Shown: positions 50,204 to 60,000 of the stretch, in pieces
Layout: each line of letters starts with the position of its first letter
Numbering within the stretch: position 1 is the stretch's first letter
Source: Tubulanus polymorphus
Taxonomy: Eukaryota; Nemertea; Palaeonemertea; Tubulaniformes; Tubulanidae
DNA length: 60,000 nt
Reading direction: 5' to 3'
Assembly: GCF_964204645.1 (NCBI RefSeq)
Contig: NC_134027.1
Location: 21,566,485 to 21,626,484, forward strand
Made by a program: the position numbers and the translations under genes
Notes under the pieces: model-generated
Told to the model about the DNA's origin: nothing
The model's input: the letters and a program-made list of their open reading frames with translations, nothing else
Databases searched by the model: none

Positions 50204-52630
50204 ATGCCGAACCGGACCAAGTTCTCGGATTCATGGTTGATTGAAGATGATAAACAAGGACACAAAATAAATGAATGGTGCCAACCAGTGAAAGGCGATA
50301 TTTATAAGGCATATTGCTTTATATGTGAAAAAAAACTATCTATTGATAACCAGGGTTTAGGCCAACTAATACAACATGCTTCAAAAATGATGCATCAAAA
50401 TAATAGCAAGATAAAACTGAACAAAAATCAGAAAAAACTTTTCCCGGTTGATAACACTTTAGAATGTGAAAGCTTAAGTGATAAGGTACTCAAGGCAGAA
50501 ATAATATGGGCCATGTATGTGGCTGTAAATGACTACAGCTTCTTGTCATGCAACGATGTGTGTGAAACTTTCAGATGCATCTTCAAAGATCCAGCTGTTA
50601 TAAATGAAATGACGTTGTCAAATGGGAAAGTGTCTTATACGATAAGCGATGGAATAAGAATACAGTTGACAAATGAGTTGATGAATGATATTCAGGATTG
50701 TACTACTGGATATTGTGTTTCATACGATGAAACACCAAACAAGCAGAAACTGAACCAGTTGGATATATATGTGGGGTATTTTTCACCTATATCCAAGAAA
50801 ATTGAAACTCGATTCATTAAGACGATAATGATGGGTCACAAAACAGCTGAAATGGTACTCGGGGAGCTTCTCGGTGCCATGAATGACTTCAACATTGACT
50901 TATCGAAAATCATAGCTTTGTGTAGTGATGGCCCAAATGTAAATATATCAACTTGGCGTAAGATGTCAGCAAAAGTAATAGAAAAGGGCGGAAAGATGAT
51001 AGATGTTGGATCATGCAGCCTCCATATGGTTCATAATGCGTTTAGAAAAGGCTTAGCATCTTTTGGCGCTGACATAGAAGAGTTTGCAGGAGATATACAC
51101 ACATTCTTCAAGTATGCCACAAGGCGACAAGATTATGCAGTGTTCCAGCGAAAGGTTGGTGTAAAGGAAAATACATTCCTCAAACATGTTGATTCGCGTT
51201 GGTTGACACTAATTCCAGCACTCTGTAGAATCAGCGAACAGTTTCCAGCTTTGAAGGCATATTTTGGTGATCTCAAAAAGAATACTAAGAATGATGATTC
51301 TCAATCTGCATGTTGTAAACGAATACAGAAGGTACTACTCGACGTAACTGTTCCTGTGAAGATACAATTTATCCTAGATATCGGTAATATGTTTCAACGG
51401 TATGAAACTCTTTTCCAAAAGCGTGAACCGATGATTCACATTTTGTATACAGAAATGTGCGAGTTAATGCATAAAATATTGTTACGCTTTATTAAGCCTG
51501 ATTCTCTCCCAGAAAAGACTGGAGCAAAGTTGCTGGCTGCTGATATTGAAAAATGTGAGCAGCTCTCTGATGCTTGTTTAGTGGTTTGTAAGCTCACCAA
51601 GGATAAACTTGCTGTTCTAGATTCTTCGAAACAAAAACTGATAATAAAAGGCATTCGGGCATTCTATGTTAAAATAGCATCATATCTCCAACAGAAACTT
51701 CCCCTTGGAAATAATTTCCTACGAAACGTGAGGTGTTTACAACCGGAACGTCGGTCTGTTCATCGATTTGGGTTGTCAATTAAGGCTCTGGCGGTTGATC
51801 TGCCGACTATCATACCTGCATCACAAGTCTCCACAGTTGTAGACGAATGGAAGATATATAGCAATGACTTGCTTGAAGATGATTGGTATAAAGACTCAGA
51901 TGGAATAAGGTTACGAATTGATAAAGCATGGGAGAAAATATTTGTTCGCCAGACTGCTTCTGGTGATAGCAAATATACTGTCCTGCCCAAATTGGTAATG
52001 GCATGCCTTACTATATCTCATGGTAGTGCTGAGGTTGAAAGAGGGTTCTCTGCCAATTCACGCACCATTACTGGTTCAAGGGCAAGTCTTGAAGTTGAAG
52101 CAATTACAGGTTTGAGAATGATCAAGGACAAATTAAAGACCACTGGACAGAAGCCATGTGAAATGACATTATCACCTGAGCTACTATCATGCTGTAGACG
52201 GTCTTATAAAAACTATACAGAGAGACTTAAGAAAGAGAAAGAGATGGCTGAAAAGGCAAATAAGAAAGCTCTAGAAGATAGAAAAAGAGCCGAGGAGGCA
52301 AAGCAGGTAGAGACAGAATATGAAAATACAAGAAAAATCCTTGAAACTAGAAAATTAGAGTTGTTGGAAGTTGATCATTCATCCATGGAATCAATGACGA
52401 CAAATAAACAACTACTCATGGAAGGCAATGAAAAATTGGCCAAAGCTATCAAGGAAAAGGACCTTACACAAATCAAAGTTGCACAGTGCATGATTGAGGT
52501 GGCACACAATAAATTTGATAAACTTGAGAAGGAAATGAAAGACAATCGACAGAGAATAGGTGAAATTGAGAAAAGGAAGAGAAAATTAAATGATGACCAT
52601 GCTGAAACCATGAAAAAGCTAAAATGTTAA
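50204..52630 (+). CDS. hAT transposase (808 aa)
   Basis: Cuts and pastes the element. N-terminal BED-like zinc finger C38/C41/H58/H64 (YCFICEKKL...HASKMMH). RNase H-like core with SYDET (about 174) and LCSDGPNVN (Asp about 242), followed by a CSLHMVHNAFRKGL segment and the long helical insertion usual in hATs. The hATC dimerisation motif is CLTISHGSAEVERGFSANSR (Glu about 610). After hATC come about 140 extra residues of charged coiled coil (LKKEKEMAEKANKKALEDRK onward). The frame is open from start to stop, so the element may be or recently was active. Closest kind: hAT elements with this hATC and an unusual tail. Confidence 0.85.
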   Translation: MPNRTKFSDSWLIEDDKQGHKINEWCQPVKGDIYKAYCFICEKKLSIDNQGLGQLIQHASKMMHQNNSKIKLNKNQKKLFPVDNTLECESLSDKVLKAEIIWAMYVAVNDYSFLSCNDVCETFRCIFKDPAVINEMTLSNGKVSYTISDGIRIQLTNELMNDIQDCTTGYCVSYDETPNKQKLNQLDIYVGYFSPISKKIETRFIKTIMMGHKTAEMVLGELLGAMNDFNIDLSKIIALCSDGPNVNISTWRKMSAKVIEKGGKMIDVGSCSLHMVHNAFRKGLASFGADIEEFAGDIHTFFKYATRRQDYAVFQRKVGVKENTFLKHVDSRWLTLIPALCRISEQFPALKAYFGDLKKNTKNDDSQSACCKRIQKVLLDVTVPVKIQFILDIGNMFQRYETLFQKREPMIHILYTEMCELMHKILLRFIKPDSLPEKTGAKLLAADIEKCEQLSDACLVVCKLTKDKLAVLDSSKQKLIIKGIRAFYVKIASYLQQKLPLGNNFLRNVRCLQPERRSVHRFGLSIKALAVDLPTIIPASQVSTVVDEWKIYSNDLLEDDWYKDSDGIRLRIDKAWEKIFVRQTASGDSKYTVLPKLVMACLTISHGSAEVERGFSANSRTITGSRASLEVEAITGLRMIKDKLKTTGQKPCEMTLSPELLSCCRRSYKNYTERLKKEKEMAEKANKKALEDRKRAEEAKQVETEYENTRKILETRKLELLEVDHSSMESMTTNKQLLMEGNEKLAKAIKEKDLTQIKVAQCMIEVAHNKFDKLEKEMKDNRQRIGEIEKRKRKLNDDHAETMKKLKC

Positions 52631-52905
52631 GATATGAACGGTGTGTAGACACATTCATCGTTGTACTGTATAAGCCCTTGGTCATTGTTCTTTTATTAAA
52701 GTGTAATTTTGTCTTATAGTTAAGTGAAATTAATCATTTTGTACTATTTACCAGTTTCATGGTGTTTTAAAACAGTTTTGAAAAAACATAATGCACCATC
52801 AGTGTTTAGTTTGTTATGATATAGTTTGTAGTGTTGCGAGTTAATAATGTTTATATAATGTTTATAAGTTCATGAAAAGTTTAGCATTATGTTTGTAAGT
52901 TTATA

Positions 52906-53109
52906 CAGTGTAACCTCGATATAACGAACTCCATGGGACCTACGAGCAATCATATGATTGCTCGTAGATGGGACTGAAATCTATGTTCGCTATTTAACCG
53001 ATAGTTCGTTATGTCAGGTGATAATTGTAATAAATCCACCAATCGGGACAAAATATATAGTTAACTGATAAATCGTTATATCAGGGTTCGTTATAACGAG
53101 GTTCCACTG
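52906..53109. mobile_element. Pogo/Tigger-like MITE nested in the hAT element
   Basis: 204 bp, ends CAGTGTAACCTCGATATAAC and GTTATAACGAGGTTCCACTG, flanked by TA on both sides (52904-52905, 53110-53111). A central hairpin CTACGAGCAATCAT/ATGATTGCTCGTAG lies at about 52940-52968. It inserted into the 3' UTR of the hAT transposase. Confidence 0.85.
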
Positions 53110-54066
53110 TAGTTAAGATTTTAAATAGTAATACTCTGATACCTTTTGTATCTACCGGGTACCTCACTGCAATTTATTATGAGTTGCTGCTGTCATTCAG
53201 TTTATTGTAAAATGTTTTTTCGAAAAAAAGAAATGAAAAAATGTAATAAATAAACTTTATTTTCTAGTTTCAGATTACTGAAGTTCATTCAAAGACATCT
53301 GTGAATATGATGCTGCAGGTTGTATCCTCTCTTAATATATTAAAGTCCTATTTTCTGATGGATATCCTATACATTCTATGAAATTTTCCTATTTCTGGAC
53401 ACTCTTCCTATTTTTTTTATGGACCAGATCACTGGAACCCCTGCAACTGTTATCACTGGCAATGGACCATGGTTCTCATTATATTCATACAGCATTCTAA
53501 TTATTTTGAAAATGTTTGCCTTTAATACAGTTTTTTTCACTAGAAAGCACTTTCCTCTATGTGATCGGTAGGGCCTAGATGTCTTCTGGATCCATCAAAA
53601 ATAATGCTTGTAATATTTTGTCTCTCAGGAAGCTGCAAAAGCAGATCACACATTCCAGAGAAGAAAACTTCACATTCAAGATACTAAAAAACTGTATTGT
53701 CCAGCCCAGATCCAACTTAGAGAAGTCATCCAATTTCCTGATTATAAAGTAAGTAGGCCTAATTGATAACTAATAATAGTAATAACTTTATTTGCTCTCA
53801 AATTACAACAGCAGAATTATATAATAGAATACAATGGTACTTTATATATAAGTGTCATCATGGATGTATAGACTAGGGTTAAACTCTATGTCCATCACAG
53901 GCCTTGAAATTAAGGATGGCAGAGGTGGTATTTGCTGCAGGTTGTAAAACTATTGCTGTTTATACTAATTGTCTAGGACTTTAAGTGCTTTGATCATGAT
54001 CTGTCACTCAATCATTTGTTACATTGTATAAAAACAGAAGAGGTGATGGCAGTTCTATTATAAAAC

Positions 54067-54099
54067 CTTGGAGTAATCATTTGACATGATTACTCCAAG
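54067..54099. repeat. Perfect 13-bp hairpin
   Basis: CTTGGAGTAATCA, 7-nt loop, TGATTACTCCAAG. In an intron of the MULE/SWIM gene; no known function. Confidence 0.8.
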
Positions 54100-57000
54100 A
54101 TAAGACAGGCAGTGCAGTAGTAACACAAGAACACTGCACTGGTGCCCAAATTATGAATCTATTGCCTGCAGTGTTTAGGCCTAATAGATAAATACATTAA
54201 GTGGTTGAATAATAAAGTTTGTTCATCATAAGTTGATTTACTCATTGTCTTAATGACATTGCAAAAAAACTTAGATGGTGATTTGTCCCTACAATGAATT
54301 GATAATTTGCTACGGCATTTTTGAAATTAAAAAAAGCTGCAGGTTTTAAAACAATTGCCGTGGGATAATTGATAGAATGGCTGTAAGTCAGATTTGCCCA
54401 AATTGGTGATATTCATGTTGGAATAATGTAATCGATAGTATTTTGAGTGCTGTGTGGTTAATTTTGCCATTATTACCAGGTCCTGCTAGTACATATGAAT
54501 TTGAATGCCGGGAAGCTACTTACCTATTTCAAAAATAAGAAAAGTTAACATTTAATAGGGCCTATCGGAATTCCAATGTGTGACAATTTACAATTAATTA
54601 TTTTATGGTGAATAAGAACAATAACTTACCAATATATAATATGATATAAACCCAAACATCAGAACTATTGGTAATAACCGAGAATTTATTTTATTCAGAT
54701 TGATGGCGAATGCTCAAAAAAGAAAATGGAAAGAAAATCTAAACTTTTGAGAGAAGATTTAAAGGCCGGAAAAAAGATTAACTTTGAAAGGAGAATTTAC
54801 ATTCAGTTTCCATCGTGTGAACACCAAAATCACGTGGAAGGAGAGGTTTACCTTTTTCATTTATTTATTGATGGATAGTAGTTCCCTGGCCATCAAGCTG
54901 TTTGTTTCTTGTCAGTTTACACAATGTTTATATTTTACAGAGTAGTGGATTATCACAAATGATTGATAAGAAATTGGTGGAGAGCATTGAGCAACTGATT
55001 TTGCAAGGAGTCACTAATTGTAATGAGGTGAAACGACATCTACGATACCTGGTGAAGAATGTTCTATTTGATGAAAAAAGTGTACCAGCTAGATCAAATA
55101 GAAGGTTTTTCCCAACGCTAACGGAAATTAGGTCTCATATGAACCGTTTTCGAAGTTCCTACGGAAAGTCGAAGATAGATCAAGAAAACTTACAGAAAAA
55201 AGTAGATGATTGGAAAGACAGATTTCCTGATGATAAATTTTATTGTCGTCTTTCCAAGCACAGCAGTGAAACGAGTAGCAGTGAAAAGTTTTTATTTGTT
55301 CATCAGACAAAATGGCAGCAACGCATTTTAGCTCGCTATGGTGCAGAACTTTTGTCACTGGATGCAACCTATCGTACAACAAAATATGCTCTCCCATTAT
55401 TTTTTCTCGTTGTAAAGACTAATGTCCATTATGTAGTCGTCGGTTCATTCATCACAGAGGATGAGACAACAGCCAGTATCAGAGAAGCATTGTCTGTTCT
55501 GAAAGACTGGAATCCTGGTTACAGTCCAAAGTACATAATGTGCGACTTCTGTGAAGAGGAAATTCAGGCCTCGGATGATATTTTTCCTGGTAAGTTTCAT
55601 CTCACAGCAGAATCTCATGACTGTTGTTGGTGTGCTGGATAATGCCGTTAAACTTTCTCTTTTTAGCTGATGTAGCAACATAAATAATCAGTTTTTTTTT
55701 TTAAATTATAAATAAATTACAATTCATCAGTTGTCACCACTATATACCGTAATGTTTTGATGGGCATTATGCCATACTGTTGTACAACTGTCCATGCATT
55801 CATAAATCTTTCTTTGTGTAGGTGCATCTGTTTTAATCTGTGATTTTCACCGGGAGCAAGCCTGGGAACGATGGATGTCAAGAGTCGAAAATGGTGTTAC
55901 TTAAGTTAAAGAAGAGGTTTTGGCAAAGTTTCGTCGAGTGGCATCTTCCAAAACCCAGTTGGACTATGAGAAAGTCTTTTAAGTTTGAAAGAGAGTGAAG
56001 TTTGGAGGGATCATTTGAAATTACAGAAATATTTTGAAAGCTATTGGCTCAAACAGTCTAAGGTAAGATAAAACTCTTGAAAAATATGTAAATGGGTTCA
56101 AGATTCGGCCTAAGTTACAGGGTCACTTAAGATCATCTCTAGAAATGATTCAGTTAATTGCATGAATTTGGTAGAATGGTAAGTGATTAAAAATGAAAAT
56201 ACGAATGATGTTTATGCAAAACTTTATTACAGAGATGGGTTGCTGCATATCGGCAAAATAGGCTTATGATACATGTTAATACCAACAACGGTATTGAGCG
56301 CCAAAACAAGGAGTTCAAACATAATTATCTACTGCGGCACAGAGAGAAAAAAGTTAGTGATATGGTCCAGATCTTGGTGGAGCAGTTCCTTCCTGATAAA
56401 TATGACAAGTAAGTGCACCTTGAACACCTTGTTTTATACCCAATGATGATTGTTTTTTGTTTCATTTTTTAAATTTATTAGTATTGAAAATATAATCTGA
56501 TAGTCATGAGTTTTATTATACTGTATCGACTGTTACATAGACATCTTCTACAGTAAATTTCAATTTTCAATCTTTCAGGACATAAGCATAAGGAAGGTAA
56601 ATTGTATCATCATATGAAATACATAGCTATATTGTACATGTAAATGCTTTTGCACATATTTTAACAATCTTTGTATAACTTTCATTCAGTCTGCTAATGT
56701 TATAACCTATAGAACTTATTAGGTTTTTCATGTATATACGCTGTTTTAATTTACTTTCACATCTCATGATGCTCAAGGCTAACTCCCCTAAATATTAAGG
56801 TGCCTGTTAGAATCTTTACACACTTTCATCTAGTTTGAATTGATATTGTACAATGCTAATGGTTTTCCAGAACTTAAACATGTCTTAGGTGGAGTTACTT
56901 CTCTTTGCTTTTTATGGTGTGGTGTGTGTCCATTTGTTACATGTAGTTCTTAAATACATGTATAAATGTATAGCCTCTCAGGTCTTTAGTACTGTATCTA

Positions 57001-57816
57001 TTTGTTATATTACTGTGATACCAAAAAATTTGATTTGACTGCCTCCTCAATGAGATAAGTAGATTAAAGCAATAAGTTTACAGTTCATCAAATTAATTGT
57101 ATTGACCCATTTTGAAGAATTGATCCTGAAATTGACGGCTGATATTAACGGCCGAAATTTACCAAAGTAACAATTGGCTACTCTTGTAAATTAGAAACTT
57201 TGATATGGTCTCATTCCCTGAATTTATCATTGTTTTCTTACAGTTATGTTCTAGCGAATGTTCGTCAATCAGCTGCTTATCGACGGTATAATAAAGATAT
57301 TTCAAAGATGCTCTGGGAACGTCCACACTTTTTGATCAAACACTGCATGGAAAAAATGAGAGCAGCATATGTTATCTCCAAGTAAGTTCTGCAGTCAGTC
57401 TTGTTGCTCATCTGTCAGCAAAGCTGATGGGTTAGGGGAATTTTATTATTTCAAGATTAAATTTGTAAATCTTCTATGGATCACACCCTACAGATATCAC
57501 AAAAACAGCTTATATCTGTCAACAAGCTCATAAGTTCTAGATTTCATATGGCAAATTAGTGACGTCACGTATGCTGTGTAGTGGGTAGCTAGTCCACCTT
57601 AACTGACCCCGTGATGATCACTCTTTGGATACAGCTACTGTTTGCCATTATAAGTATGTCATTATGTACGTCTTATCCCAAGTCATTGAAATTTAAACAG
57701 AAATTTTAATAAATTCGTGAATACACATGCAGAAATATTTCAAATAGAGATCCCGTTTCTTGTTGATATTTATTTAATAATACAAACATTTTATGACTAT
57801 AACTTGATATTTTCAG

Positions 57817-58474
57817 GGGATCGATTGAGAGTGGTCCACCACTGAAGGAAAATAGCTACATTGTAAAATCCCAGTCAGGAAGTGAAAACAACTATGTTCA
57901 GCTGCGTGGCTTTGATGATTTACCATATTGCACATGCTACGTTTGGGGAAAAACTGGTCTTCCATGTAAGCATATCTGTGCTGTCTTGAGACATACTGGA
58001 AAAACATTTCAAGATCTTCCAGCCAGTTACTGGAACAGTGTTTTCTTCACTCTCGATATTGAAAAACAAGCTCAAGTGGATGAATCTACTAGTGATAATA
58101 ATAATAATGCATTTGCCAGTTATGATGAAAATTATGACAATGATAATGACAATGGATCCAACTTAAAAGAATTGCCAACACCTTTCAAATATTGTAAAAG
58201 CCTTGCTTCCGATTGTAGAGATACGCTTAAGCATATAATATCTTTAACTTACCTGGTAGAGGAGGGAGAATCCTTTAAGGAACTTAAAGATGATTTGAAC
58301 GAAGTTCTTCAGAAATTTAGGGTAAAGGTTCCCAAAGACAAATTCCTCCAAATTCTTGGCCAAAGTTATATGCCACTAGTTTTAGATGATCCTTACTTAT
58401 CAAAAGAATTGGACAAATTAACCATAGACTTATACAATGGTAGTAAAAATTGCACGTTGAGTCGGGGAATCTAA
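57817..58474 (+). CDS. SWIM-domain terminal exon
   Basis: Encodes the SWIM finger (CxCx...CKH), an Asp/Asn-rich linker (DNNNNAFASYDENYDNDNDN) and a helical C-terminal region ending LYNGSKNCTLSRGI with TAA at 58472. The last 138 bp and the following UTR recur at 59760. Confidence 0.75.
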
Positions 58475-58577
58475 TGATTCTCCTTCCTTCATTTTAATTG
58501 AATAAAATTCTGATTGTAAAACCCATTCCATGTCTTTACCACCGAACTTTTCTTTAACCAATTTAAAAACATTTTTC
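58337..58577 (+). repeat. Direct repeat, copy 1 (gene end plus 3' UTR)
   Basis: Starts GACAAATTCCTCCAAATTCT. The copy 1,423 bp downstream, at 59760, is nearly identical and covers the last 46 codons and the 3' UTR. Confidence 0.9.
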
Positions 58578-59759
58578 TAAATTAACATCTGTGGCATTTC
58601 CTTGTTCGTCCTTTTTTTGGTCTTTTAACTCATAAAAATAATTTCTAACTCTTCCGCTTAAGCACATTGGAAAAGCCGCTACAGCCTTCGTCTTCGTCTT
58701 CGTTACCCGAAAATGTGTCATCTGGTTTGAACGGTAGCTTGTCAGAAATAAAACCAATTCTTCTTGTACCTAGAAATTAGAAATCGGATGGAAGACGAAA
58801 GTAATAAGTCTAAAAACTAACTCTGATAATGCCAGAGGTAGAAATGGTAGGTGAAAATATGCAGAGAATTAGGCCTAAGGAAAGATGAGAATTTGTTAAG
58901 ATTGGACATTATATTCTCATTCACATTACATTTCACATTGTAAATGCACATGTTTAGATATAACATGTTTCTAGGTAATAGAAATGTAGAAGTGAATCAG
59001 CAATTCATAGCGAAAGAAAGAACAAAATTGGACGCAATAATCTAACACTAGATGATACGTAGATACTACATACTAGATTATTGGACAGCAACTGTAAAGT
59101 GGATAAACTAAAAGTATTTATTTCCGCATCACAGGGAACTTATTTTGAGATAAAAACATTATAATTTATGGTTTGTTTTTTTTATTTATTGCTTTGCAAC
59201 ATCAGATGCGGTAATGAACAAAAAGGAATTCAAGAAACAGATAAACATGACGTTCGGTCATCTTTCGATATCTCTGAGTGACCACAAGTTGGCAAGATTT
59301 CAGTACATCAAACGGGCTTCTGTCGGTATACAAAAGAAAGATACAGCGCCAGTGGTCGGGAAGTTCAGGGAGATATGGACTCTCAGCAAAAACACATCTT
59401 TTGACCAAAAAGGCAACCATTATCAAAACCACTCAAGAATGTATGGGTGTCAAATGTTCATGAGGGCCCGGGAATTGCAAAGAATGAAATCATGCCAGAT
59501 GAATGGGCGACCACGGTTGGAACCACTGAAGAACCTGATAGAACTGCTCGATGATGTGATGGAGCATAACTTCCCATCAACTATGTTCGCCATCAGTGCT
59601 GGTATTATGTCTGTTCATTATGAAAGTATTGTCCATCATTACAGCGGGTGACTGATTACTATTTCCTCTGGCCCACCAGGCACATGTATAGCTCTCAGCC
59701 TTAAAGCGTTGTTAGGGCTAATGAGAAGAGAAGGCCATCTTTATACACCTGGTACGAAG
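58578..59759. other. Mostly unrecognised stretch with one possible exon
   Basis: An open frame at 59214-59651 (MNKKEFKKQINMTFGHLSIS, ...HNFPSTMFAISAGIMSVHYE) precedes the duplicated gene end. It resembles no family I know and could be an exon of the transposase-related gene or chance. The rest, 58578-59210, shows nothing clear. Confidence 0.35.
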
Positions 59760-60000
59760 GACAAATTCCTCCAAATTCTTGGCCAAAGTTATATGCCACT
59801 AGTTTTAGATGATCCTAACTTATCAAAAGAATTGGACAAATCAACCATAGACTTATACAATGGGAGTAAAAATTGCACGTCGAGTCGGGGAATCTAATGA
59901 TTCTCCTTCCTTCATTTTAAGTGAATATAATTCCGATTGTAAAACCCATTCCATGTCTTTACCACTGAACTTTTCTTTAAACAATTTAAAAACATTTTCT
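59760..60000 (+). pseudogene. Direct repeat, copy 2: duplicated 3' end of the SWIM gene
   Basis: Encodes the same C-terminal peptide (FLQILGQSYMPLVLDDPNLS, ...KNCTSSRGI) and the same UTR with few changes; it continues past the window end. No acceptor or upstream SWIM exon accompanies it in the right frame, so it is a partial duplication. Confidence 0.75.

Larger units (their letters stand above)
49656..53443 (+). mobile_element. hAT-superfamily DNA transposon, apparently intact (3,788 bp)
   Basis: Ends CAGGGCTTCTAGTGGTC and, inverted, CAGGGGTTCCAGTGATC (15 of 17 matches), with a direct CAACTG at 49650-49655 and 53444-53449. One uninterrupted transposase gene lies inside. Both ends carry many CCTATTTT motifs in the same orientation. 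A pogo-type MITE is nested at 52906. Confidence 0.82.
53629..58474 (+). pseudogene. MULE transposase/SWIM-domain gene, spliced but interrupted
   Basis: Exons with GT-AG sites: 53629-53748, 54699-54845, 54941-55589, 55822-56062, 56233-56408, 57244-57381, 57817-58474; upstream exons may lie inside or before the hAT element. Exon 1 has YCPAQIQLREVIQFPDYK; exon 3 has a MULE-type transposase core (LLSLDATYRTTKYALPLFFL, KYIMCDFCEEEIQAS); exon 4 has VLICDFHREQAWERW; exon 7 has a SWIM zinc finger (CTCYVWGKTGLPCKHICAVL). Similar proteins are common as uncharacterised or CaRF-like host proteins in invertebrates. Exon 4 has an in-frame TAA at 55902-55904 and a frame change near 55980, so this copy looks dead, unless these are sequence errors. 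All other junctions keep phase. Confidence 0.72.

Noticed and set aside
52473-52685. Reverse-strand frames under the hAT transposase tail
   Set aside because: Antisense of a Lys/Glu coiled coil, which produces long Ser/Leu/Phe frames by composition.

Overview
This is nuclear DNA of an invertebrate animal: spliced genes with GT-AG introns, tRNA-derived SINEs, a Penelope-like retroelement, a hAT transposon, and a complete 16.6-kb Polinton/Maverick. The interspersed repeat with a hairpin end, a TCCG microsatellite and 154-bp tandem units resembles the pearl/HINE elements of molluscs and other lophotrochozoans. A lophotrochozoan source is therefore my best guess, but it is not proven.

Layout. 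(1) 44-11038, + strand: the 3' part of a nischarin gene (LRR exons, then a 3.2-kb terminal exon), with introns full of repeats; its N-terminal PX region lies upstream of the window. (2) 11039-18015: 3' UTR and gene-free DNA with MITEs, repeat copies and a stray copy of the CYP20A1 start region. (3) 18016-24244, - strand: a complete 11-exon cytochrome P450 of the CYP20A1 type, with one apparent 1-nt frame disruption and a LINE fragment in an intron. (4) 25020-27640, - strand: a broken Penelope-like element (RT plus GIY-YIG) carrying a nested MITE. (5) 29627-46925: a GPCR pseudogene split by the Polinton at 29689-46310, which has 90-bp TIRs with 89/90 matches, AG...CT ends and a 6-bp GTTTCC target duplication. 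(6) 49656-53443: an apparently intact hAT element with a nested pogo-type MITE. (7) 53629-58474: a spliced MULE-transposase/SWIM gene with a stop and a frameshift. (8) 58475-60000: a partial duplication of the end of that gene.

The Polinton is the centrepiece. It encodes protein-primed DNA polymerase B (broken by an early frame change), minor and major capsid proteins, a retroviral-type integrase with a chromodomain, an A32/FtsK-like packaging ATPase and several small membrane proteins. Three things stand out. First, the polymerase carries a 355-residue intein with a LAGLIDADG endonuclease inside the YxD/TDS catalytic motif. Second, 11 gene starts share one signature: a run of 5-8 T, a 5-8 nt spacer, then TAAATG (or TAAAT just before ATG) in which the ATG is the start codon. 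This is the architecture of poxvirus late promoters. Four further starts have TAAATG without a clean T-run. Third, the large reverse-strand gene ends in a zinc ribbon plus helical region that looks like the poxvirus/NCLDV late transcription factor VLTF3. Together these suggest a virus-like element with its own poxvirus-style late-gene switch, possibly read by a cytoplasmic or giant-virus-type RNA polymerase rather than host Pol II. The usual adenain-like maturation protease was not found; a Cys/His papain/OTU-like segment in the polymerase N-terminal region is the only protease candidate.
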